A stretch of DNA of 5,999 nucleotides from NCBI GenBank assembly GCA_015231815.1, contig JADGAW010000143.1, positions 1 through 5,999 of the forward strand. Reading direction: 5' to 3'. The notes under the pieces were generated by a model. That model saw nothing but the letters and a program-made list of their open reading frames with translations, was not told the DNA's origin and did no database searches. A program made the translations under genes and the position numbers. Position 1 is the first letter of the stretch. Every line of letters begins with the position of its first letter. This document shows positions 1 through 5,999 of the stretch, one piece after another. Source of the DNA: Nitrospinota bacterium. Lineage in GTDB: Bacteria; Nitrospinota_A; JADGAW01.

Positions 1-1
1 A

Positions 2-898
2 GTAAATGCACTTTACGGGTTAATTCAGATCAATGATATGGATTTTTTATTTGAACCAACCGGTTATAAGTCGTTAGGAAGAAATATTGGTGGTTTTATT
101 GATAACGCAAACACCTTTGCCACTTATATCAGTATCATTTTTCCTCTAGCACTTTCACTTTTTTTTATTAATAGAAACATTGTTCTTAGAATATTCTTTG
201 GGGTTTCAATTCTTATCTTTGCTTTGGTGTTATTTTATTCGCAAACCAGAGGTGCGATTGCAGCGACTCTTGTTTCAATATCGATTTTCCTGACTGTCTA
301 TTGCCTGTTTACGAAGCAGATTAAGCTTCTGTTAATTTCAGCTCTAACTATTTTTGCCATGATTTTAGCTCTTTTGGCATCCCCACAAACTGCTCTCTAT
401 AAAAGAATTACCTTTCAAGGAGATACAGCACTCTCAGCTAAAAACGAACGACTAATACAGTGGCTGGTAGCAATTGAAATGTTTAAAGAAAACCCTTTGT
501 TAGGAGTTGGTCCGGGCGGATACCAATACAAATATAAAGATTATGAAATAAAAATAAAGGAAAAACCCGGGTCACCCTTTTATGGACTTTCTTTTTATGT
601 CGCAAAACATGCACATAATGAATATTTACAACTGCTTGCAGAGATTGGATTAATAGGCTTTCTCCTTTTTATCTCACTTTTGTTCTATTACTTTTACCGG
701 GTAGTTTTATTGATAAAAGCCTTGTCAGGGAGAAAGAAAAGAAAGACCCTTTTTCTTATTAATCTCGGAATTGCCTGTTCATTAATAGCTTTTCTGATAA
801 CAGCAGTTACTTCTCTGCCTTTTCATATTACTCCCTGCATTATTATTCCTGTTGCTCTGTCTGGTTACCAACTTATGTGTGTAAATCGATATGTTTAA
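2..898 (+). CDS. O-antigen ligase / polymerase family membrane protein (WaaL/Wzy-type, PF04932-like), 5'-truncated
   Basis: Polytopic inner-membrane protein of the O-antigen ligase superfamily, which moves undecaprenyl-linked glycans onto lipid A-core or polymerises them in the periplasm. The frame stays open to the window edge, so the ATG at 38 (residue 1 below) is probably internal: the 12 codons before it (ending LIQIND) read as normal family sequence. Seen: hydrophobic segments near 28-44, 50-67, 73-91, 96-114, 203-226, 239-258 and 262-278; an SQTRG motif with Arg71 after a membrane segment; RLIQW (138-142) then NPLLGVGPG (152-160); and the family signature HAHNEYLQLLAEIGLIG (191-207), whose histidines lie in the large periplasmic loop needed for transfer in WaaL. 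The hydrophilic loop is about 115-200. The last codons overlap the next gene. Family is confident; ligase versus polymerase, or O-antigen versus another glycan, cannot be decided from sequence. Confidence 0.88.
   Translation, partial: VNALYGLIQINDMDFLFEPTGYKSLGRNIGGFIDNANTFATYISIIFPLALSLFFINRNIVLRIFFGVSILIFALVLFYSQTRGAIAATLVSISIFLTVYCLFTKQIKLLLISALTIFAMILALLASPQTALYKRITFQGDTALSAKNERLIQWLVAIEMFKENPLLGVGPGGYQYKYKDYEIKIKEKPGSPFYGLSFYVAKHAHNEYLQLLAEIGLIGFLLFISLLFYYFYRVVLLIKALSGRKKRKTLFLINLGIACSLIAFLITAVTSLPFHITPCIIIPVALSGYQLMCVNRYV
885..898 (+). promoter_or_regulatory. Overlapping stop/start, probable translational coupling
   Basis: The EnvC-like gene starts at ATG 891 while the upstream ligase gene ends with TAA at 896-898, an 8-base overlap (ATGTTTAA). 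No purine-rich Shine-Dalgarno sequence precedes ATG 891. An in-frame stop at 882-884 rules out any earlier start except the two sense codons in between. Ribosomes ending the ligase frame probably reinitiate here, which would tie the expression of the two genes together. The coupling is inferred; the overlap is seen. Confidence 0.5.
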
Positions 899-2090
899 GG
901 TCAAACTCACTGCTCCGACCACCCTTCTTTTTTTGTCTCTATGTTTTTTCTCCTTTTGTTATGAGATTATGGAAGCTCAGGGTAAGACAGCTAAAGAGAT
1001 TTCTCATGAAGAAAAAAAACTAAATAAAATTAATTCTGAGTTAAATGAATTAACCTCAAAAATAAGTTTGTTAAAACAGCAGGAAGAAAGTCAGTTTTTA
1101 AAGCTCGATTTCATAAATAAAAAAATTGAAAAGCATAATACAGAACTTCGCCGATATAAAAAGAATTTACATGAGACGAAAAAAAGAAAAGAAAAAACCA
1201 AAGAAGAAACCTTAACATTAAATAAGAGAATAAAAGAGAAAAGGAAGGCATTGCAAAAAAGACTTATACAGCTTTATAAAACAGGGACATTATCCGAAAT
1301 GGAGCTTCTTTTTAACTCGAGCGGCATAAAAAACTACCTGAAAAACAAAAAATATCTTCAGCATTTAAGCAGAAAGGATTTTGAAAAAATTGAGGAAATT
1401 GACACGTTAATAAAGAATCAAACAGTCTTGAGAAGCAAACTGGAAAAGGAAGAAAAAAATATTATTAAATTTCAAAAACTAGCCCTTCAAAAAAGAAATG
1501 ATATTTACGAAGAAAAAACAAATAAAAAAAAGGCAATTAATGAAATAAAAAAACAAAAGAACTATTATTTCTCCAAGAAGAAAAAACTTGAAGAAGCGAG
1601 TAAGCAGGTTAAAAGGTTAATTTCAACTCTTTCAAGAGTAAAAAAGCCCACCTCCGTCGTAAAGAAGCATATCATTATCAAAGATTTCTATAAAACCAAA
1701 GGCAAATTAATGTGGCCGATTGAAGGTAAGGTTATTACCCATTTTGGTAAAGAAAAGAGCGAAGTTTTTGGAACCTATATTTACCATGACGGGATTGAGA
1801 TTGTTTCCCATGGGGAAATTAATGTTAAATCTGTTTTTAAGGGAAAGGTGCTCTTTAATACTCCTTTTGAGAACTTTGGAAATATGATTGTTCTTGATCA
1901 CGGAGATGGTTATTACTCGCTGTACGCATATTTAAAAAAGGTTCTTGTGGATGTTGGGGATGTGGTGGATGAAGGGGAAAAGATTGCGCTAATTGGAGAC
2001 AACTCAATAGCATCAAGTCCAACACTCTATTTTGAAATTAGAAAAAGAGGAAATGCTATAAATCCAGAAGTTTGGTTTCAAAGAAATTAA
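891..2090 (+). CDS. EnvC-like murein hydrolase activator: coiled coil plus degenerate LytM/M23 domain
   Basis: Predicted periplasmic protein of 399 residues. It has an N-terminal hydrophobic signal-type segment (about 9-24), a long Lys/Glu-rich coiled coil (about 36-126 and 158-246, broken by a less charged stretch at 127-157), and a C-terminal LytM/peptidase M23 domain (about 270-397; begins GKLMWPIEGKVITHFG). This layout is that of EnvC, which activates amidases under FtsEX control during septum splitting. The M23 fold signatures are present (GNMIVLDHGDGYYSLYAYL; FEIR; INPEVW), but the active site is eroded: HxxxD reads H299-D-G-I-E303, the YxHL histidine is Tyr347, and the HLHFE motif reads TLYFE (Thr378, Tyr380). 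It is therefore probably a regulator and not an enzyme. The start is forced: an in-frame TAA lies at 882-884. No ftsE/ftsX is visible here, so orthology to EnvC is inferred from architecture. Confidence 0.85.
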   Translation: MFKVKLTAPTTLLFLSLCFFSFCYEIMEAQGKTAKEISHEEKKLNKINSELNELTSKISLLKQQEESQFLKLDFINKKIEKHNTELRRYKKNLHETKKRKEKTKEETLTLNKRIKEKRKALQKRLIQLYKTGTLSEMELLFNSSGIKNYLKNKKYLQHLSRKDFEKIEEIDTLIKNQTVLRSKLEKEEKNIIKFQKLALQKRNDIYEEKTNKKKAINEIKKQKNYYFSKKKKLEEASKQVKRLISTLSRVKKPTSVVKKHIIIKDFYKTKGKLMWPIEGKVITHFGKEKSEVFGTYIYHDGIEIVSHGEINVKSVFKGKVLFNTPFENFGNMIVLDHGDGYYSLYAYLKKVLVDVGDVVDEGEKIALIGDNSIASSPTLYFEIRKRGNAINPEVWFQRN

Positions 2091-2107
2091 TGCACTGAAG
2101 AAGGTTA
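2091..2107. other. 17-base convergent intergenic gap, no terminator seen
   Basis: This is the whole space between the stop of the EnvC-like gene (+) and the stop of the ankyrin gene (-). It holds no inverted repeat and no T-run on either strand. Any transcription terminator must lie inside the neighbouring coding sequences or be factor-dependent. Confidence 0.8.
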
Positions 2108-3118
2108 CTAGTCGGAGACATGTTTATCAAAAATTGATACAACCGGACCATGACGTCGTCTCATAGCAAGTTTTGAAGCGGTATCACCTAAAGAATTCTC
2201 AATTGTTGTATCAGGTCTTCGATCAAGAAGAGCTTTTACAATTCTCGGATTATCAGAGTTTACAGCAAAATGAAGAGCTGTCCATTGTTCAGCTGACTGG
2301 GCATTAATACTCGCTCCTTCCTCCAATAGTGCTTCAACCATATCAAGCTCTTGTGTTTCACAGGCAAGCATAAGCGGGGTAATTTTAATTTTACTTTTGA
2401 TGTCAATATCCGCTCCTCTTTCAAGGAGAAGCTTGAAGGCATCGTAATTTCCTTTGTCTATCGCAAACATAAGAGGAGTCCAGCCACTTGAGGAAACTTC
2501 ATCAATGCTTTTTTCTCCTACGAGATCAAGTATCAGGTTAAACATGTCAACAGACCCATAGGCTGCGGCATACATAAGACAGTTCATGCCATTTCGACTT
2601 TGTACATGAAGGTCTCCCCCATATTCCAGAGCAAGATTAAGCATTTCAATGTTGCTGTTTTTAATGATATTCATCACAGGAGTAATACCTTCTTCATCCT
2701 GAAGGTTTGGATCAGCATCATAAGTAAATAAAGCCTGAATTACTTCACTGTGATTGTTTTCAGTTGCAAAATGAAGGGGAGATTTCAAACCATCCCTACT
2801 GAGATTGTCCAGAAGGGCACCATGTCCATGTAAAAACTGAACCAACTCAAGTGAACCAGAAGAACAGGCATATAGTAGAGCAGTCATTCCTTTAGAATCA
2901 TGCAGATTAACATTAATGTCTGAAATGAGCTCATTGAGTTTATTGAGGTCATTGCTTTTCACTGCATCAATGAATTGATCAAACTTATTTTTTTGTGCAA
3001 TAACTGCTTCTTCTTTTTCTTTATTGGGATCTTCTTCTTTATCATAGATGAAAAAAAGAACAATAATGGGGATGAGAACCATAATAAGAACGGTCACAAC
3101 AACGATCTCATCATTCAT
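2108..3118 (-). CDS. Membrane-anchored ankyrin-repeat protein
   Basis: 336 residues. A hydrophobic segment at 5-25 is flanked by a short acidic N-terminus (MNDE) and a very charged linker (26-45). The rest is a solenoid of about nine ankyrin units of 32-34 residues, roughly 44-75 (cap), 76-109, 110-143, 144-176, 177-210, 211-243, 244-276, 277-309 and 310-336 (cap). Typical repeat signatures are WTPLMFA (213-219), LLLERGADIDIKS (230-242), ITPLMLACE (246-254), EEGASINAQ (266-274) and WTALHFAV (279-286). Ankyrin domains bind proteins; no enzymatic domain is visible. The gene lies 32 bases downstream of the CheA-like gene on the same strand and is probably co-transcribed, suggesting a role in that signalling system (inference). 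The start is forced by an in-frame TAA 18 bases upstream (3134-3136); no Shine-Dalgarno is evident. Whether the repeats face cytoplasm or periplasm is unclear, since the segment could also be a signal peptide or signal anchor. Confidence 0.88.
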   Translation of the reverse strand: MNDEIVVVTVLIMVLIPIIVLFFIYDKEEDPNKEKEEAVIAQKNKFDQFIDAVKSNDLNKLNELISDINVNLHDSKGMTALLYACSSGSLELVQFLHGHGALLDNLSRDGLKSPLHFATENNHSEVIQALFTYDADPNLQDEEGITPVMNIIKNSNIEMLNLALEYGGDLHVQSRNGMNCLMYAAAYGSVDMFNLILDLVGEKSIDEVSSSGWTPLMFAIDKGNYDAFKLLLERGADIDIKSKIKITPLMLACETQELDMVEALLEEGASINAQSAEQWTALHFAVNSDNPRIVKALLDRRPDTTIENSLGDTASKLAMRRRHGPVVSIFDKHVSD

Positions 3119-3150
3119 TTTATTTGGATTAATTTAAGCAGGCAGAAAGC
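3119..3150 (-). other. Short spacer between CheA-like and ankyrin genes
   Basis: Only 32 bases separate the TAG of the kinase gene (3151-3153) from the ATG of the ankyrin gene. The spacer is AT-rich on the ankyrin side, with no recognisable Shine-Dalgarno, no -35/-10 pair and no terminator. This supports one transcript for both genes. Confidence 0.6.
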
Positions 3151-5999
3151 CTACAGGTTTTCTTTAAGAAACTTTTTAAGTCCTTCAGTATCACCTTTGC
3201 TAATGAAACCATCGGCATGTACTTCTTTTGAACGCCGAATCATTGTTTTATTGGTAATTGAACTATGAAGTATTACCGGTAATATCCGGATTTCAGGGTG
3301 TTCCTTAATGCTTTTGGTTAAGGAGTATCCATCCATAAGTGGCATTTCAATATCAGTAATTATCAAATCATAATAGTCAAGAATTGTATGGTTTGAAAGT
3401 CGAGCTTCCTCATAAGAATGATTAATCATATCAAGAGCTTCCTTTCCATTTTCTGCTTCAAAAACCTCATAATTTGCTTTTCTGAGAGATTCGCAAAAAC
3501 GTTTTCTTACTAAAAGTGAATCCTCAACAACAAGAATTTTTAATTTATGGTCACTTTTATCTATTTCGCCACTAAATGAAAGATCCTCATAGAAATGAAG
3601 GACTTCAGCCAGAAGTCGCTCAAAATCCAGAACAAAGGTAACCTTATCATTATTTAAAACAGTTCCCACAACATATTGTGCCTGAATAAGGCTTGTACTT
3701 TTAGGGGGAGGGAGTATATGATCCCAGGAAACATAATTAACTTTATTAACACCGGAAATAATAATTCCTACTTTTTGTTTATTAAATTCGCAAACAATCA
3801 CCAACTCATTTCTTACTTTATATTGACCAAGACCAATCATTTTCCCAAGGTTCAAAACAGGAAGGGTTGCATCTCTTAATTCCATCATTCCTTCAAAGGC
3901 ATCAGGAGTGTTTGGTATGACTGTTAGCTTTCTTTTGGTAACAAATTCAAGAGTTTTAAAAGCGTTAATTGCAAAAAGTTCTTTGTGCATTTTTCCACTA
4001 TCCTCTTCCCATTCAATAAAAAAGTCTATCATTGCAACCTTGTTGGTTCCTATGTTCACAACCTCAATTTGGTCCTGATCACGTTTTATTGATTTTTCCT
4101 GAGAAACATTGGCAATATCCTTAAATTCTTTAGAAACTTTACTTAAAACTTTCTGAACATTCAGGAGTAATCCTATTCTTCTGTTACCTAATATTCCGGA
4201 TCCTGAAGTATATTCAAGGTTGGCAACCTGTCCTTCAAGCTTTTTCAGAACCACTTCCTGAGTGGTATAAACCTCATCAAAAAGAACGGCACATTGCTTA
4301 CCACGGTGCTCAATAACAACAATCGTTTTTGTCGATTCTTTGTCATATGGACAATCCATAAGAATATTCAGGCTGATTAAAGGAAGTACTTCACCCCGGA
4401 CTTTTATAATTTCGTTGCCTTCATTAATGGTATTTCGTTCAACGATATTATTGTCCAACATTTCTCTTACCATCGTAATGGGAATGATAAAGAAACTTTC
4501 TCCGGCTCTAACCACCAGTGCTTCAATTTGAGTAAATGATGAAGGTATGGAGAGAGCCAACTGTGTTCCCTCACCATAGGTTGAACTTATTTCAATTGTG
4601 CCCTCAAGAGCTTCAACTTTCTTGAAAACAACGTCCATTCCAACGCCTCTTCCTGAAACAGAGGTAACCTTTTTTGCTGTCGAAAAACCGGGCATAAAAA
4701 TAAAGGCAAATATATCCTTATCGCTCATTTTATCCAAGGCTTCTTGTGTTGAAAGTCCTTTTTCGATAACTTTTTCCTTAATTGATTCCTTATCTATTCC
4801 TTTTCCGTCATCAATAACCTCAAAAACTATCTGGTCTTCACGTTTGGTAATATTGAGGACTACTGTTGCCGTCTCTTTTTTATCGTTATTAATTCTTTCA
4901 CGAGGTGTCTCAACCCCGTGGTCAACTGAATTTCTTATAATATGAATCAGTGCTTCAGAAACAGCATCAACAATATTTTTATCAACCTCCATATCTCTTC
5001 CTTTAATTTCAAAGGAAACTTTTTTCTTGGATTCCTGCGCAACACTTCTAACGATTCTATTTAATTTGTGATAAAGAGGCATGACAGATACCATTCTCAT
5101 TGCGGTAGATGTGCCCTGAAGATCTTTGCACATTCTTCCGAGCAGGCTCAAGTCATTCATTAAAGATGTATTGTTGAGGTTTTTTATTGCCTCATTTTGG
5201 TTTATCAGATTGAAAATCGTACTGATTTCACCGGAAAGATTAATTAAATTGTCGAGTTTTTCAATTTTTACTTCAAGGGATGTTGATTCCCTTTTAACCT
5301 CGGTAACCTCCTTGAGCTCTTTATTGACAGTTGCTTCTGCTGGAATATCCGTCTTTTCCTCATGTGTACTTTCTACTGAGGGTTTATCTTCCTTAACCTC
5401 TTTAGCTTCTGACGGAGGAGGTTGTTCTCCACTTAATCCTTGTGTAATAAGACCTTTTAGCTTCTCAACCAATTGGTTGATTTGTTCCATCCTTCCTGGA
5501 TCAATTGGGCTTTTGGTCGAAAGCAGAAACTTACATTGATCACTGATTTCAAGCAACACTCCCGTTATATCCTGAGTAATATGTATGCCTTCTTCCCTCA
5601 TAGGGATGAGAGCTGATTCTACCTTATGGCTTATGTCAGATACTTCCATGAGTCCTAATAAAGCTGACTCACTCTTCATGGTATGGAATTCACGAAAGAT
5701 GGTATTCACATCCTCTGCAACAGAAGGACCTTCTTCCATAGCCAATACAATCTGTTCGATATTAGCTACTCTTTTTAAGACTTCATCTATAAACTCCTGA
5801 TCCTCCAGATCAAAATCTTCCGTAGTTTCTTCTTCCTGTTGAATATAGTCAAAAAGCCCAAGAAAAAGTTTTAATTTAGAGAGGTTTCCTTTAACATTTA
5901 CCCTTTCACCTTCCTTTATTTTTTCTATTGCAGAGTTCAATGTTTCAAGAAAGAAAAGAAAATGCTCTTTAAATGATTCGAAGTCAGAATATTCGTTTT
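3151..5999 (-). CDS. cheA: CheA-type hybrid histidine kinase with C-terminal CheV-like (CheW-REC) module, 5'-truncated
   Basis: Cytoplasmic chemosensory kinase; 948 codons visible and open to the window edge. The first possible start in the window, TTG at 5940 (residue 1 here), is probably an internal Leu. Order: possible degenerate Hpt (before 1 to about 35); Hpt (45-140) with phospho-His86 in FHTMKSESALLG; Glu/Lys/Pro-rich linker (141-220) without a recognisable P2; dimerisation domain (221-285, KLDNLINLSGE); HATPase with N-box H333/N337 (HIIRNSVDHG), G1 box DDGKGID (377-383), MPGFSTA (416-422), G2 box SGRGVGMD (429-436) and GEGT (456-459); CheW-like P5 (467-600); second CheW-like domain (622-785; LFAINAFKTLE, LPVLNL, VSWDHILPP); receiver (799-929) with E806/D807, phospho-Asp863 (DLIITDIEMPLMDGYSL), Ser893 and Lys915. 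All kinase and receiver key residues are present, so it should be active. The last two domains, including PVILHSS, match CheV. Downstream is an ankyrin gene. The signal sensed and the output (motility or other) are unknown. Confidence 0.93.
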   Translation of the reverse strand, partial: NEYSDFESFKEHFLFFLETLNSAIEKIKEGERVNVKGNLSKLKLFLGLFDYIQQEEETTEDFDLEDQEFIDEVLKRVANIEQIVLAMEEGPSVAEDVNTIFREFHTMKSESALLGLMEVSDISHKVESALIPMREEGIHITQDITGVLLEISDQCKFLLSTKSPIDPGRMEQINQLVEKLKGLITQGLSGEQPPPSEAKEVKEDKPSVESTHEEKTDIPAEATVNKELKEVTEVKRESTSLEVKIEKLDNLINLSGEISTIFNLINQNEAIKNLNNTSLMNDLSLLGRMCKDLQGTSTAMRMVSVMPLYHKLNRIVRSVAQESKKKVSFEIKGRDMEVDKNIVDAVSEALIHIIRNSVDHGVETPRERINNDKKETATVVLNITKREDQIVFEVIDDGKGIDKESIKEKVIEKGLSTQEALDKMSDKDIFAFIFMPGFSTAKKVTSVSGRGVGMDVVFKKVEALEGTIEISSTYGEGTQLALSIPSSFTQIEALVVRAGESFFIIPITMVREMLDNNIVERNTINEGNEIIKVRGEVLPLISLNILMDCPYDKESTKTIVVIEHRGKQCAVLFDEVYTTQEVVLKKLEGQVANLEYTSGSGILGNRRIGLLLNVQKVLSKVSKEFKDIANVSQEKSIKRDQDQIEVVNIGTNKVAMIDFFIEWEEDSGKMHKELFAINAFKTLEFVTKRKLTVIPNTPDAFEGMMELRDATLPVLNLGKMIGLGQYKVRNELVIVCEFNKQKVGIIISGVNKVNYVSWDHILPPPKSTSLIQAQYVVGTVLNNDKVTFVLDFERLLAEVLHFYEDLSFSGEIDKSDHKLKILVVEDSLLVRKRFCESLRKANYEVFEAENGKEALDMINHSYEEARLSNHTILDYYDLIITDIEMPLMDGYSLTKSIKEHPEIRILPVILHSSITNKTMIRRSKEVHADGFISKGDTEGLKKFLKENL

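Noticed and set aside
38..40. ATG as the true start of the O-antigen ligase-like gene
   Set aside because: The upstream in-frame codons to position 2 have no stop and look like family sequence, and the protein would lack several N-terminal membrane segments expected in this family.
1012..1531. A8 tracts in the EnvC-like gene (1012-1019 and 1524-1531) as phase-variation or slippage sites
   Set aside because: Runs of this length are expected in Lys-rich coiled-coil coding sequence of an AT-rich genome, and the frame is intact throughout.
2125..2139. Perfect 6-bp inverted repeat (TATCAA, 3-base loop, TTGATA) just past the convergent junction
   Set aside because: The stem is AT-rich and short, no T-run follows on either strand, and it lies inside the ankyrin gene's C-terminal codons. 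Too weak to call a terminator.
3140..3152. 4-bp hairpin (AGGC / GCCT) at the end of the kinase gene
   Set aside because: The stem is only four pairs with no T-run after it; likely chance.
2975..3268. + strand open frame spanning the kinase/ankyrin gene junction
   Set aside because: It is antisense to the ankyrin membrane segment and the kinase C-terminus; its Phe- and Asn-rich composition is a reflection of those sequences.
4598..5539. Open frames on the + strand antisense to the kinase gene (for example 4598-4945 and 5126-5539)
   Set aside because: Their products are Ser/Leu/Ile-rich without domains or plausible starts, as expected for the reverse complement of an AT-rich, Glu/Lys-rich coding gene whose own frame is strongly supported.
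5938..5940. TTG as the translation start of the CheA-like protein
   Set aside because: The frame is open for another 19 codons to the window edge, these codons continue the same amphipathic helical pattern, and no ribosome-binding site precedes the TTG. It is most likely an internal leucine.

Overview
The window is gene-dense and visibly AT-rich. It carries four protein-coding genes, two on each strand, that meet tail to tail near position 2100. I see no RNA genes, mobile elements, CRISPR arrays or long repeats. An O-antigen-ligase-type membrane protein, an EnvC-type periplasmic factor and a full chemosensory kinase point to a Gram-negative (diderm) bacterium with a chemotaxis-like array. The phylum cannot be set from this sequence alone.

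Left half, + strand: a 5'-truncated polytopic O-antigen ligase/polymerase-family protein (2-898) overlaps by 8 bases an EnvC-like coiled-coil protein (891-2090). The EnvC-like protein has a LytM/M23 domain that has lost most of its zinc and catalytic residues. This looks like a cell-envelope operon joining surface-polysaccharide assembly to control of peptidoglycan hydrolysis.

Right half, - strand: a very large CheA-type kinase (3151-5999, N-terminus outside the window) is followed after 32 bases by a membrane-anchored ankyrin-repeat protein (2108-3118). The kinase reads as Hpt, a Glu/Lys/Pro-rich linker, dimerisation domain, HATPase, CheW-like P5 domain, a second CheW-like domain and a receiver. 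The last two together look like a complete CheV, so the protein is best described as a CheA-CheV fusion. Kinase, receptor-coupling surface and phosphate-accepting receiver would then sit in one chain.

The convergent genes are only 17 bases apart and no convincing terminator is visible. The two visible internal gene starts (891 and 3118) lack a clear Shine-Dalgarno sequence, but both are fixed by in-frame stop codons just upstream. The most notable features are the CheA-CheV fusion with a probable degenerate extra Hpt at its N-terminus, the ankyrin partner gene, and the catalytically degenerate EnvC-like protein coupled to an O-antigen ligase-like gene.
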